A stretch of 63,213 bases of DNA from Terriglobia bacterium (GCA_009838515.1 VXRL01000041.1:23348-86560); one strand, 5' to 3'; shown: positions 46,242-55,247, counted from the first letter of the stretch. Numbers and translations: made by a program. The notes: generated by a model not told the origin, from the letters alone.

Positions 46242-46967
46242 ATGGCGATTACCACTGAGGCGTTCGAGTATTCGGATGGCAGCACGCTGTTGCGAGGCCA
46301 GCTTGCGTGCGATGACACATGGACCGATCCGCGCCCGGGAGTGCTGATTGCGCATACATGGGCGGGCTGCGGGCCCTTCGAGCAGGGAAAGGCGGCCGAT
46401 ATCGCCGAGCTCGGCTATGTCGCGCTGGCTGTGGACATGTATGGCGGCGGCATTGTCGGCCATAGCACGGAAGAAAACGCCAAGCTGATGTCGGTCGTGC
46501 TGGAAGACCGCTCCTTATTGCAACGGCGCATGACGGCCGCACTCGATGCCCTCAAGGCTTTCCCGGGCGTGGATTCGGAACGCACGGCTGCGATCGGCTA
46601 CTGCTTCGGAGGGCTCTGCGTTCTGGACTTGGCTCGCACGGGGGCATCGTTCCAAGCTGCGGTGAGCTTTCACGGCTTGCTCAACCCGCCGGGCAACATC
46701 GAGGTGGCGGACGTGAGCCCGCGCGTGCTGGTACTGCACGGATGGGACGATCCGATGGCGAAACCGGATTCGGTCGAGGCGCTGGCTGAGGAATTCACCC
46801 GTGCTGGCGCAGACTGGCAGGTCCACGCCTACGGGCGTACAATGCACGCCTTCACGAATCCGGAGGCCAACAACCTTGACATGGGAACGGTCTACAACGC
46901 GCAGGCTGATCGACGGTCCTGGAATTCGATGCGGCAGTTCCTCAGCGACTCGTTCGATCTGGGATAG
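46242..46967 (+). CDS. Dienelactone hydrolase family protein
   Basis: Alpha/beta-hydrolase of 241 aa. ATG 46242 is preceded by GAGG (46233-46236); a GTG at 46236 is less likely. Seen: VLIAHTWAGCGPFEQGKA, ELGYVALAVDMYGGG, the nucleophile elbow IGYCFGGLCVLDL with Cys121, HGWDDPMAKPDS with the acid Asp, and RTMHAFTNPEAN with His. The Cys nucleophile is the dienelactone hydrolase type. The natural substrate may be a lactone or ester; no chlorocatechol genes are nearby. Convergent to a sulfatase gene, 23 bases between stops. Confidence 0.9.
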   Translation: MAITTEAFEYSDGSTLLRGQLACDDTWTDPRPGVLIAHTWAGCGPFEQGKAADIAELGYVALAVDMYGGGIVGHSTEENAKLMSVVLEDRSLLQRRMTAALDALKAFPGVDSERTAAIGYCFGGLCVLDLARTGASFQAAVSFHGLLNPPGNIEVADVSPRVLVLHGWDDPMAKPDSVEALAEEFTRAGADWQVHAYGRTMHAFTNPEANNLDMGTVYNAQADRRSWNSMRQFLSDSFDLG

Positions 46968-46990
46968 TTGCCCGGGCGAGCCGAAGGGCG

Positions 46991-48445
46991 TTACTGACGG
47001 GGCATGAACGGATCGCTCGGGTCCCAGTGCGGCTTGTAGACGGTCCCATAGCGCTCCTTGGCCCGATCGGGGGCGTAGTCGGGATTAGGTACTGGCATCG
47101 TGGCGCCAACGGACTCCCTCCACGCCGACAGTTCCTCCCGCATTACGGCGGTGCGCCGCTTTTCCACCGCTGACAAGTCCTTGCTCTCCGCTGGATCCTC
47201 GCCGAGGTTGTAGAGTTCAACGTGCGAGTCCTCGTAGAACTCGATCAGCTTCCAGCCTCCCTTGCGAATGGCCCCCGTCGGCGCAGAGCCTGCGTTTGAG
47301 TAGTGAGGGTAGTGCCAGTACAGCGTGTCCCGCTCGAGCCCTCCGGTCTGCCTGAGCAAGGGCACGAGGCTCTTGCCGTCTGTGCTGTGGCCTTCGGAAT
47401 CTTCTGCTGCGGCCATTTCAAGGAGCGTGGGATAGAAGTCGATGCTGCTCACAGGCGTGTCTTCGACCGCACCCGCCCGAACCGCTGCGGGCCAGCGCAC
47501 GATCAGAGGCTCGCGGATGCCGCCTTCCCAGACGTAGCCCTTGCCTGAGCGGAAGCCGCCATTGAAGGCACGGCTCGCTACTCCGCCGTTGTCGGAGAAA
47601 AAGAAGACGGCGGTGTTGGAGGCAAGATCGTGACGATCCAGCAACGAGAGCAGGTGTCCCACGCTCTGGTCGACACCTTCAACCATCGCGGCGTAGACCG
47701 CGTGGTTACGATCGGTCGGATCGGCCCTGCCCGCGTAGCTGTCGATCAGGTTGCGCTTGGCTTGGATGGGGCCGTGCACCGAGTAGTAGGACATATATAG
47801 GAAGAACGGGCGTTCGCGATTCTTCTCGATGAAGCGTTCGGCGGCCTTGGTCAGAGTCTCCGTCAGGTAGTCGCCGTTCTGGACACCGGGGACCTGGAGC
47901 CACTTGTGCGGCGCGAACATGGTCCTGTGCGAACCCCAATGGCCGGACGCGAAGCTCTCGTCGAACCCGCGCTTCTCTGGCATGTAATCGCCCGCTCCGA
48001 GGTGCCACTTGCCAATGCAGGCGGTAGCGTAGCCGGCTGCGCCGAGCGGCTCCGCGATTACAGCCTCGTCGAGTGGCAGGCCTAGGGGGAGTTGCGCTTG
48101 TAGCAACTTGGCGTGGGGCAGGACGTTGCCGGGCAGGTACTGCGTCAGGCCGAGTCGGGCCGGCCAGCGGCCGGTCAGAATGCTGGCCCGTGTCGGAGAA
48201 CAGTTGGGGGCGGCGGCGTAGGCGGTCGTGAAGCGCATGCCCTCTTCGGCCAGACGGTCAATGTTGGGCGTGCGGTGATAACCGTTGCCGTACGCCCCGA
48301 CATCGGCGTAGCCCATGTCGTCGAGCAGCAGGAAGATGATGTTGGGACGATCCACAGTCTGGGCTAAGGATTGGGCCGTCAACCCGAAGGCTGCAACAGC
48401 GCACAGGGCCGCTGCGGTGGCGAGAAGGCGCGTAGGTGCCAGCAT
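46991..48445 (-). CDS. Secreted arylsulfatase A-type sulfatase, active site C-S-P-T-R
   Basis: Sulfatase of 484 aa. ATG 48445 gives a Sec signal (MLAPTRLLATAAALCAVAAF, cleaved near SLAQT); the open frame to 48550 before it is non-signal. Metal site IIFLLLDDMGYADVGAYGN, modification motif PNCSPTRASILTGRWPARLG with Cys82, GKWHLGAGDYMPEKRGFDES, and FFFSDNGGVASRAFNGGFRSGKG. VWEGGIREPLIVRWP is typical of GalNAc-type and aryl sulfatases. The C-terminal segment PNPDYAPDRAKE is a common end for this subgroup. It is downstream of the Oar-like receptor on the same strand but more than 280 bases away. Confidence 0.93.
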   Translation of the reverse strand: MLAPTRLLATAAALCAVAAFGLTAQSLAQTVDRPNIIFLLLDDMGYADVGAYGNGYHRTPNIDRLAEEGMRFTTAYAAAPNCSPTRASILTGRWPARLGLTQYLPGNVLPHAKLLQAQLPLGLPLDEAVIAEPLGAAGYATACIGKWHLGAGDYMPEKRGFDESFASGHWGSHRTMFAPHKWLQVPGVQNGDYLTETLTKAAERFIEKNRERPFFLYMSYYSVHGPIQAKRNLIDSYAGRADPTDRNHAVYAAMVEGVDQSVGHLLSLLDRHDLASNTAVFFFSDNGGVASRAFNGGFRSGKGYVWEGGIREPLIVRWPAAVRAGAVEDTPVSSIDFYPTLLEMAAAEDSEGHSTDGKSLVPLLRQTGGLERDTLYWHYPHYSNAGSAPTGAIRKGGWKLIEFYEDSHVELYNLGEDPAESKDLSAVEKRRTAVMREELSAWRESVGATMPVPNPDYAPDRAKERYGTVYKPHWDPSDPFMPRQ

Positions 48446-48663
48446 GATGACACTGTAGCAACCGTCGGGACCTCTCTCAGTGGCCTTCACGTGATGTGCG
48501 AGGCTTGGCACGAGCCGGATCTGTTCGAACAATCTTTCCTTGCACGCCATGGTCGCAACTTGCGGCAGGGAACGCTCGTTAGAGCCCGCGAAATTGCGGC
48601 GGCGGAGGGTCCGTAGCTGAGAAGGCAGAGCCCTTAGAAGTTGCTTCCTGAATCAAGGCTTGG

Positions 48664-48699
48664 GGGCGATGGCACGGCTAGCTCGCCGCGCCATCGCCC
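48664..48699 (-). terminator. Strong hairpin after the Oar-like receptor gene
   Basis: Inverted repeat with arms GGGCGATGGC (48664-48673) and GCCATCGCCC (48690-48699), extended inside by CGGC and GCCG after one mismatch, about 30 bases beyond the receptor stop. No U-tract follows in either direction, so a Rho-independent role is not certain; it could also stabilise the mRNA end. Confidence 0.45.
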
Positions 48700-48728
48700 G
48701 CTATTTCGTGTCTAACTTCTGGTTGGGC

Positions 48729-51700
48729 TCAGAACAGTAGCTTGAGGCCGAACTGAAGCTGTCGATTGTCCTGCGCCGTCCCTCCGATGACTCCCGCGTT
48801 GCGGTTTCCGATAGAGAGATTTGGCAGGCCGAAGTGAGGCCGGTTGAAGGAATTGAAGGCCTCAAACCGGAATTCGATCTTCGAGGTCTCGCTAAGTGGC
48901 AGCGGGAAATTTCGGTGCAGGGCGAAGTTGACCATATTGGTCCCTGGCCCGTAGAGGATGTTGCGGCCGGAGTCTCCAAACGTGTACCGCGGCGGGAAAG
49001 GGAACGCATCGATGTCAAAGTAGCGGTCGACCGTGGGATTCGAGAGAGTTCCGTCGCGGACACGGTTCGGTCGCGAAACCGTTCCTGTGTTGGCGTTGTC
49101 AAAGTTCAGCGCTGGCGTGAACGGGATCCCGTCAGAGAATGTCACGATTCCAGACACGTCCCATCCGCCAAGCAGGTGCTTGAGCGAGCCCTCGGAGAAA
49201 GGCAAGCTGTAAACGCCGCTGAAGACGAAGCGGTTGGGAATGTTGTGGTTAGAGGGACCTCGGTTCCCGTCAAGGTTGCGGCTGTCCTGTATGCCTCCGT
49301 AGTCACCGGACGGTCCGCAGCCATCGCAATTGCCAAGGTTGCTGGCAGTGTCGAGAGACCTCCCGTGAGTGAACGCGGTCAGGAACGACAGGCCGCCGCT
49401 GAACCGTTTTTCCAGGCGCGTCGAAACTCCGTGGTAGCCGCTTGTTGCCCAAGGCTCGGTCCGGAAGATACGCGCCCGAGTAAACTCTCCATGGGGCCTT
49501 CGGTTGTTCGGTGATCCGGGGCCAGGAGTAGGCTGGTTGCCCTCATAGGACGCATAGAGCTGCCGACCCGTGTTACCCACATAGTTGACTTCCCACATGA
49601 TGCTGCCTGGTAGCTGCTTTTGGATGCTGACGTTCCACTGCTGGACTGTTGGCATATCGAGCGTATGGATCCAGCTCCTCAAACGGGCGGTGGATCTGGG
49701 GTTGAGGACAAAATCCTGAGGTGCAATCGGGTCCGGGCGAGGCGGCAGAGAACTGCTCAAGGCTATCGTGCTTGACGGGTTCAATTGGTCGCTTGGAAGC
49801 GAGATCCCCCCGAATCCGAAGAACGGGGGGTTGTTCGTCATGCGACGGTTCACTCCCGTCCCTTCGTTCTGGCCATAAAACACGCCATAGCCGCCCCGAA
49901 TCACGAGTCCGTCAGCCACTCGGTAGGCGAACCCGAATCGCGGGGCGATGTTGTTCATATCAGTGCTCAGCAGGCTGCGAGGCTTCCGGCCGTCCCCCGC
50001 GAGAATCAGTTGTCCGAACAGTGTGTCCTCGGGCTCTAGGATGAAGTTCGCCATCCGGTTGTCAAGTTCGATGAACGGCTGTGTCAGCTCGTAGCGGACT
50101 CCGAGGTTGAGTGTGAGCCGCGAGCTGACCTGCCAATCGTCTTGGAAGTACCAGTACAGGTTCTGCTGCTGTTCTCTCGCCGTCGCACGGGTTCCGGTTG
50201 TGATCCCATTAGGTAGCCCCAGCAGAAGGTCGGCAACCGAGGAGCCTGTTCCGGGCCGGGCCTGCGGATCCTGGGTGAACACTCCGTTGAAACTGAATCT
50301 CCCGCGACCAACGAGGGTTGCCGAAGTCTTCGCACGGATCATCTGGTAGTCGAAGCCAAGCTTCATAGTGTGCCGCCCCGACACCATCGACAGGTTGTCG
50401 GAGAAGTTCCATACGGCAGAAGACTTCAGCAGCGGGAGGTTGCCGAATCCGGGCGGCGCCACGCCAATCGCCGTAAGCCCGGCGAGGCTGAACGTTGGTG
50501 TGCCGCTGGTTACGCCAGGATCCAGTGCGCCAGGGATGATTTCGTCTCGCGGTGTCAGGCCGTCTTGGTCCACACCGATGCGGTTCCATGCGAATCGGAA
50601 CTCATTGACGACGCTCGGCGAGAACGTCCGCGTATAGCCGTAGCCGATGCTGAACGCGTCTCCCTCGCGGACGACCGGGTTTCCGGCCGGCGTTTCGAAC
50701 ACGGCGTTCTGCTGGAAGTCGGGGAGGTTGAACGAGTAGCGTCCGAACATGCTGTCCATGTCGCTGACCCGCACGTCACCCCGAGCAGTTAAGTTATCAG
50801 TTCGGATTCCGTTGTTGGGAGCTCGTACGTAGTTCCGCGTGGACCGGTCGAACACCGGGGCCGGATACCGTGAGATCAGGTCTCGGCCAACAGGGTCCAA
50901 CCGTGATGCCGGGATCATATTGTTCTCAAACTGATCACGGACGAAGCTCTCGCCGTCCGGGCCCGCACGCGTGGTGAACGGGTCGAAAACGCTGCGACCG
51001 CCAAACTCGCCCGCCCGCTCCGCGGGCAGCGGCACATTGCCGGTCAGCGTGGTGCCTTCGGTGATGTGCGTGCTCTGGTATGCGGCGTGCCAGAACACGC
51101 GGTTGCTCACGATCGGACCCCCCAACGCGCCCCCCGCCTGGTGCTGAATGTAGAGAGGATCAACGGTCGTCGGCGGCGCGAAATAGTCCCTCGCGTCAAG
51201 GTTGTCATTGCGCAGGAACCAAAACGCAGACCCGTGGTATTCGTTGGTGCCGCTCTTGGTCACGACATTCACGACCGCGCCCGCCGAAGCGCCGTACTCG
51301 GCCGAGAAGTTGCTGGTGTTCACCTTGAACTCCTCGACTGCTTCCAGGGACGGACGCATGGCATCGCGCTGCCGATTGTCGAGCCCTCGCAGGTAGTTCA
51401 CGTTGCGGGCGCCGTCCAGCAGGTACGCGTTCTGATAGCCGCGGTTGCCGTACGCCGAGTACGTCTTGTCGCGCGAGCGGGCGTTCGGAACGGTCCCTGC
51501 GGTTAGATTGCCAAGGTCCAAGTAGTTGCGACCGTTTAGCGGAAGCTTCTGGATGGTCGTCTCGCCGACGACTTGTCCGATGCTGTGAGTTGTCTCTTCC
51601 AGCTGGATGGCCATGGCCTCGACCGTGACCTGCTCGGTGACAGTGCCGGGCTCTAAGACCAGCCGCAAGTTGATTACTTCATCCACGCGCAGCTGGACGT

Positions 51701-51986
51701 CCGATTGCACGAATTGCTTGAAGCCCTCAAGCTCGGTCGCGACGTCATAGGTCCCCGGCCTCAGCAGGGGGGCGGAAAAACGCCCGACCTCGTTCGACTC
51801 GACGCTGCGGACCAATTCGCCCGTCTCGGTGTTCGTGATCTGGATCGCAGCGCCGGGAACTACTGCCCCAGACTGATCGAGAACCGTTCCCGCGATCTGG
51901 CCGGTAGATGTCTGAGCGCTAGCTGTCGACACACCCCCCGCGATCGCCCAAGCGGCAACCAGTACTGATAAGAGTTTGCGCCTCAT
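48729..51986 (-). CDS. Oar-like TonB-dependent receptor
   Basis: Outer-membrane receptor of 1085 aa. ATG 51986 has a near-perfect AGGAGG six to seven bases upstream; the open frame further up is ignored. Signal MRRKLLSVLVAAWAIAGGVS, then carboxypeptidase-regulatory repeat TGQIAGTVLDQSGAVVPGA, plug with LPLNGRNYLDLGNLTAGTV and AYLLDGARNVNYLRGLD, NFSAEYGASAGAVVNVVTKS, and a large barrel ending in DNRQLQFGLKLLF with a terminal Phe. It would import large ligands, plausibly glycan or peptide fragments, using TonB energy. No SusD-like partner is nearby, as is usual for Oar-type proteins. Sulfatase downstream on the same strand. Confidence 0.93.
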   Translation of the reverse strand: MRRKLLSVLVAAWAIAGGVSTASAQTSTGQIAGTVLDQSGAVVPGAAIQITNTETGELVRSVESNEVGRFSAPLLRPGTYDVATELEGFKQFVQSDVQLRVDEVINLRLVLEPGTVTEQVTVEAMAIQLEETTHSIGQVVGETTIQKLPLNGRNYLDLGNLTAGTVPNARSRDKTYSAYGNRGYQNAYLLDGARNVNYLRGLDNRQRDAMRPSLEAVEEFKVNTSNFSAEYGASAGAVVNVVTKSGTNEYHGSAFWFLRNDNLDARDYFAPPTTVDPLYIQHQAGGALGGPIVSNRVFWHAAYQSTHITEGTTLTGNVPLPAERAGEFGGRSVFDPFTTRAGPDGESFVRDQFENNMIPASRLDPVGRDLISRYPAPVFDRSTRNYVRAPNNGIRTDNLTARGDVRVSDMDSMFGRYSFNLPDFQQNAVFETPAGNPVVREGDAFSIGYGYTRTFSPSVVNEFRFAWNRIGVDQDGLTPRDEIIPGALDPGVTSGTPTFSLAGLTAIGVAPPGFGNLPLLKSSAVWNFSDNLSMVSGRHTMKLGFDYQMIRAKTSATLVGRGRFSFNGVFTQDPQARPGTGSSVADLLLGLPNGITTGTRATAREQQQNLYWYFQDDWQVSSRLTLNLGVRYELTQPFIELDNRMANFILEPEDTLFGQLILAGDGRKPRSLLSTDMNNIAPRFGFAYRVADGLVIRGGYGVFYGQNEGTGVNRRMTNNPPFFGFGGISLPSDQLNPSSTIALSSSLPPRPDPIAPQDFVLNPRSTARLRSWIHTLDMPTVQQWNVSIQKQLPGSIMWEVNYVGNTGRQLYASYEGNQPTPGPGSPNNRRPHGEFTRARIFRTEPWATSGYHGVSTRLEKRFSGGLSFLTAFTHGRSLDTASNLGNCDGCGPSGDYGGIQDSRNLDGNRGPSNHNIPNRFVFSGVYSLPFSEGSLKHLLGGWDVSGIVTFSDGIPFTPALNFDNANTGTVSRPNRVRDGTLSNPTVDRYFDIDAFPFPPRYTFGDSGRNILYGPGTNMVNFALHRNFPLPLSETSKIEFRFEAFNSFNRPHFGLPNLSIGNRNAGVIGGTAQDNRQLQFGLKLLF

Positions 51987-52463
51987 GTCGTGCCTCCTGA
52001 CCGCGCGCCGGAGCCGACGCCCCGGGCGCCGCGCTCTCTCTATGGGTCGACTGCTCAATAGGCAAGCCTGATTCGCAGCTAATTCTCACGATTTCAAGGA
52101 AAATCGCGAGGTTTCCGGTGTTTCGATCACTCGCTTCGTGCTTGCGCCTCGACTGAGGTTCAGTTGGGCCTGTCCTAGGGCCCTCGACAGAGGCTAGGCG
52201 TTCTGAAGCTGTGCAGTCTAATTCGGTCTTATGCTCTCGATCGATGGGGCCGCGAACTGCTTCAAATCCATCGTCAAGCGGGCGGGGCGGAGGGGCTCGA
52301 TGCACGACCCGATAGAGAGCGCCCGCCGAGGGTACGTGGCAGCTTTCCAACCTCCGAGACGCAGCACAGTGCGCTCCGACTCCCGATCACACCCTTTGTG
52401 CCACAAAAAACACAGGCAGCGGCGTTGGGGTAAGATGCTGAAGTAGCTGGGTTTTTCTATAAC
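51987..52463. other. Intergenic region between receptor gene and tRNA-Arg
   Basis: 477 bases. Apart from the receptor's ribosome site I see no gene. Frames crossing it on both strands have no family features. No promoter box could be assigned with confidence. Confidence 0.4.
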
Positions 52464-52540
52464 GGGCCCGTAGCTCAGCTGGATAGAGCGGCCGCCTCCT
52501 AAGCGGCAGGCCGGGGGTTCGAATCCCTCCGGGCCCGCCA
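52464..52540 (+). tRNA. tRNA-Arg (anticodon CCU)
   Basis: A 77-base cloverleaf with encoded CCA. Acceptor GGGCCCG pairs with CGGGCCC; D-stem GCTC/GAGC; anticodon stem GCCGC/GCGGC around loop CTCCTAA, giving anticodon CCT that reads AGG; T-loop TTCGAAT with a GGGGG/CCCTC stem. All invariant positions are present. Toxin-antitoxin genes lie right after its 3' end. Confidence 0.97.
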
Positions 52541-52625
52541 TTGACAACTGATTCGCTATTGGATTGCACACCGTCAATATGTCAAGTACTTCAGGTAAGG
52601 CTATCGCTTCTGGTATCGACTTTGT

Positions 52626-53018
52626 TTATGCCGCTCCGGCACGGTCTAAGGAGACGAGATCTGCATGTGTGACGTGCGGCTCTATCTCCCGCTCGATCTC
52701 CGAACGCAAACCCTGCTCGGCGACATCCAGATCGTGTCGTGCCTGAAGGTTGATCCAGAACTCAGGCGTCGTGCCGAAGTAGCGCCCAAGACGAAGCGCG
52801 GTATCGATGGTAACGCCCCGACGTCCCAGCACGATGTCGTTGAGCCGCGGCCGCGAAATCTTGAGCGAGCGGGCTAGGCGATACACGCTGAGCCCCAAGG
52901 GTAGTAGGAAGTCGTCTCGCAGAATCTCACCAGGATGCACGGGAGGTAGCCGCCGCCCAGTAGCCACATCAGAGAAGTCAACTGCTCGCCGGTCCAAATC
53001 CTCGCGCTTGATGTTCAT
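52626..53018 (-). CDS. higA: HigA-family antitoxin (XRE-type HTH)
   Basis: Antitoxin and autorepressor of 130 aa. ATG 53018 follows GGAGG by eight bases; a TTG at 53024 is unlikely. The family block PPVHPGEILRDDFLLPLGLS leads into the helix-turn-helix YRLARSLKISRPRLNDIVLG and DTALRLGRYFGTTPEFWINL. The C-terminal tail is longer than in minimal HigA. It follows the toxin gene by 12 bases, the reversed order typical of higBA. Confidence 0.93.
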   Translation of the reverse strand: MNIKREDLDRRAVDFSDVATGRRLPPVHPGEILRDDFLLPLGLSVYRLARSLKISRPRLNDIVLGRRGVTIDTALRLGRYFGTTPEFWINLQARHDLDVAEQGLRSEIEREIEPHVTHADLVSLDRAGAA

Positions 53019-53030
53019 GCTCAATCCTCC

Positions 53031-53312
53031 TCAATGGTAATCGGTGATCTCGACATCCCATGCTTCGCCATCTCGCCAAACGAAACAGATCCGCCATTGA
53101 TCGTTGATACGGATACTGTGCTGGTTTCGTCGGTCTCCCCGGAGCGCTTTGAGACGGTTGCTAGGAGGTGAACGCAGGTCATCAAGCCGCACAGCCGCGT
53201 CAAGCATCAGAAGCTTTGCGCGAGCGCGCGGCTGGATCTGCAACGGCAAGCCACGAACTGCATGCCCAGCGAAGACCGCTGCCGAGCGCTTGTCTGCAAA
53301 GCTCCGGATCAA
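53031..53312 (-). CDS. higB: HigB toxin (RelE/HigB family mRNA interferase)
   Basis: Toxin of 93 aa, standard length. TTG 53312 starts MIRSFADKRSAAVFAG, the typical opening. Also seen: ARAKLLMLDAAVRLDDLRSP, RLKALRGDRRNQHSIRIN and the conserved end QWRICFVWRDGEAWDVEITDYH. It would cut mRNA at the ribosome when HigA is depleted. The frame is intact. Confidence 0.93.
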   Translation of the reverse strand: MIRSFADKRSAAVFAGHAVRGLPLQIQPRARAKLLMLDAAVRLDDLRSPPSNRLKALRGDRRNQHSIRINDQWRICFVWRDGEAWDVEITDYH

Positions 53313-53330
53313 TTTCTAGCGTAATGAAGA

Positions 53331-53347
53331 ACAGTACGTACTGTCAA
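53331..53347 (-). promoter_or_regulatory. higBA operator and -35 box
   Basis: A perfect 14-base palindrome, ACAGTACGTACTGT (53331-53344), lies 18 bases upstream of the higB start and overlaps a minus-strand -35 TTGACA (53347-53342). The best-spaced -10 (TTACGC) is poor. Location fits HigA autorepression (inference). Confidence 0.6.
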
Positions 53348-53516
53348 GCATTACAGATGCCCACAAATCCAACGGCCCCATCCTTCTGATTCCGTGAGGG
53401 TGCTCCTGCAGGCACCGTCGCCACGATTCCCGATTGACATCTCAGGTGGCCTAAGAAGCCGCCGTCCTGAAGTCGCATGACCGAGAGGAGCGACTTCCAG
53501 CCGGTTCACCTGCCGT

Positions 53517-53816
53517 TCATGCTTTGCGCGGGGATTCCTGCACCAATTCGATATTGACGCGACGTCCGACCACAGCTGCCGCTCGTTGCAGGCTCCGGAG
53601 AGTAATGTCATTTTTGGGGTCAAGCAGACGGTCCACTTGCGAACGGCTCGTCTTGAGCAACGCGGCCATCTTGTTCTTGGAGATCTTTCGCGTCTTCATA
53701 GCCTCGGCAAGCTGCCACGCGACGACCTCCTTGACCGCTTGCGCCTGCGCCTCCTCAAGGATGCCCTCCTCCTTGAGCAAGTCATCGATGCTCGATCCAT
53801 TATTCTCTTGGCTCAT
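53517..53816 (-). CDS. Orphan XRE-family antitoxin (HigA2-like)
   Basis: Small regulator of 99 aa. ATG 53816. N-terminal acidic part MSQENNGSSIDDLLKEEGI, helix AQAVKEVVAWQLAEAMKTRK, and HTH ISKNKMAALLKTSRSQVDRL followed by LDPKNDITLRSLQRAAAVVG. Proteins of this shape normally follow a RelE/HigB toxin whose stop overlaps their ATG. Here that stop (TGA in ATGA) exists but only a short toxin tail remains, so the antitoxin appears orphaned. Confidence 0.85.
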   Translation of the reverse strand: MSQENNGSSIDDLLKEEGILEEAQAQAVKEVVAWQLAEAMKTRKISKNKMAALLKTSRSQVDRLLDPKNDITLRSLQRAAAVVGRRVNIELVQESPRKA

Positions 53817-53899
53817 CGCTTCAACTCCTCCTGGCGTTTCAGCGCCATCGCGAGTCTCGATTCCTGGGTATGGAGCAGGTAATGTGCACTCTTGCTGTG
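53813..53899 (-). pseudogene. Probable toxin C-terminal remnant before the orphan antitoxin
   Basis: The frame ending in the TGA that overlaps the antitoxin ATG reads HSKSAHYLLHTQESRLAMAL then KRQEELKR. The end is like the last helix of RelE/HigB-type toxins paired with this antitoxin group. The rest of the toxin is not found upstream in any frame. Resemblance is short and therefore weak. Confidence 0.35.
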
Positions 53900-53968
53900 G
53901 CTTCTAGACGATGAGCATGCCGATGACGGGCTCACCGGCGCGCATCTGTCTCCTCAATCCTGGGGTGG

Positions 53969-55153
53969 TCAAGGCTCGATGCGCAGCTTCCCGAAATGGA
54001 TGTGGGTTCGCGGCCTAGTAGGAGTTCCGCTGTCCCACACAGCCCGGAAGTCGCCGGGTGCGACTTCGATCAGTGTCGGGTACGAGTTCTTGATCCCCGC
54101 GTCATAGAAGGTCTTCTGTTCGCTCCACGAGCCACCGGGAGCCTTGGTCTTATAGCGAAGGGCCATGCGTCCCCCTGGCTCTCGTTGCGCCGGGCCGTCG
54201 TTGTAGACGTAGAGGTGCGTCCCGTCGCTGGACTGCCCGAAGAAGGCCTTGGACTTGGCATTGTGCAGATCGGGCTCTTCCCGGGCAACGCTCCAAGTAT
54301 GGCCACCGTCCGTGCTGACGCTGGAGTAGGCCCGCGGAGGGTTCGTCGTAAGCTCGGTTTCGTCGTAGTTCGCGGTCCGCATCACGATCTTTAGTGCGCC
54401 GGCTGCGTCGCCCGGTGCGATGTTGCCTTCGTGCAGGAACACGCGGGCAGTGGTTGGCTGGGGGATGTACGCCTCGAGGTCCCACTCAAGCAAGCTCGTG
54501 CTGCTGAGGATGAAGTGGTCGCGGGAGCCCCGCGGGTCCTTTTGCAGGGTGTTGCGATGGACCGGTAGCAAGAAGAGCTTCCGACCGTCGATCTCGGTTT
54601 CGACGATTCCGGCGTTGGTGATGAGCGGGCCGGTGTAGCGCATTGCCAGCTGGACTTGGGTCCAAGTGCGTCCCCCATCGGCCGTGAAAGCGGCGACGAG
54701 CTGCGATTCCTCGCTGTTCTCAAAGGCGATGGGACAGCGCATCGCGAAGCACCAGACGACGTCTTGCCCGGGCGCGCGATAGAGAACCGGATTGGCGTAA
54801 GCGAACTGGATGTCGCCTAGGCGGCGCTGATGATCGAAGATAGCGACCGGCTCCTCCCAAGTGTCTCCGTCGTCTCGCGAGACGGTGGCCAGGATGTCCC
54901 CCATGTCCTTCTTCCCGTTGACCATCGCGCCGAACGCAACGATGAGGTGTCGGTGGCGCTCTCCTTGGATGATGAAGGGCTGCCAGACGCGCCACGCATA
55001 CGGATGCTGTGTGACGCGTCGGATGACGCGCACGTCGGAAACATCGCCCTTGTAGTTTTCCGACTCCGCAACGGCGGGGCCCGCGAGCAGGATGGCAGCC
55101 TGCACGCCAGCGACCATCCAAGCCGATCTTCGAATCGCTCCTTTGATTGCCAT
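53969..55153 (-). CDS. Secreted BNR/Asp-box repeat protein, sialidase-like
   Basis: Exported six-bladed propeller-type protein of 394 aa. ATG 55153 with Sec signal (about 1-29, cleaved after AVAES). Three Asp-boxes are visible: SRDDGDTWEEP, TADGGRTWTQV and STDGGHTWSVA, a hallmark of exo-sialidases and related hydrolases. The N-terminal RVWQPFIIQGERHRHLIVAF may hold the first of the three substrate-binding Arg, but no clear FRIP motif is seen. It might therefore act on sialic acid or on another terminal sugar. It is followed, on the same strand, by the XRE antitoxin and preceded by the dehydratase. Confidence 0.85.
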   Translation of the reverse strand: MAIKGAIRRSAWMVAGVQAAILLAGPAVAESENYKGDVSDVRVIRRVTQHPYAWRVWQPFIIQGERHRHLIVAFGAMVNGKKDMGDILATVSRDDGDTWEEPVAIFDHQRRLGDIQFAYANPVLYRAPGQDVVWCFAMRCPIAFENSEESQLVAAFTADGGRTWTQVQLAMRYTGPLITNAGIVETEIDGRKLFLLPVHRNTLQKDPRGSRDHFILSSTSLLEWDLEAYIPQPTTARVFLHEGNIAPGDAAGALKIVMRTANYDETELTTNPPRAYSSVSTDGGHTWSVAREEPDLHNAKSKAFFGQSSDGTHLYVYNDGPAQREPGGRMALRYKTKAPGGSWSEQKTFYDAGIKNSYPTLIEVAPGDFRAVWDSGTPTRPRTHIHFGKLRIEP

Positions 55154-55247
55154 CCCTACAAAGTAGCGTAGCGCCCGTGGTCGAATCAGTCGCTCCGCAC
55201 GTTAGCGGTCCCAGGGGGCCTAGGTATGACGCGGCCGAACTGCTGCA

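Noticed and set aside
52218..52577. Minus-strand frame with EGFEPPACRLGGGRSIQLSY text
   Set aside because: This is the classic false protein made by reading the antisense of a tRNA gene (here tRNA-Arg).
52541..53516. Attachment-site duplication after tRNA-Arg
   Set aside because: I found no second copy of the tRNA 3' end and no integrase in the window.
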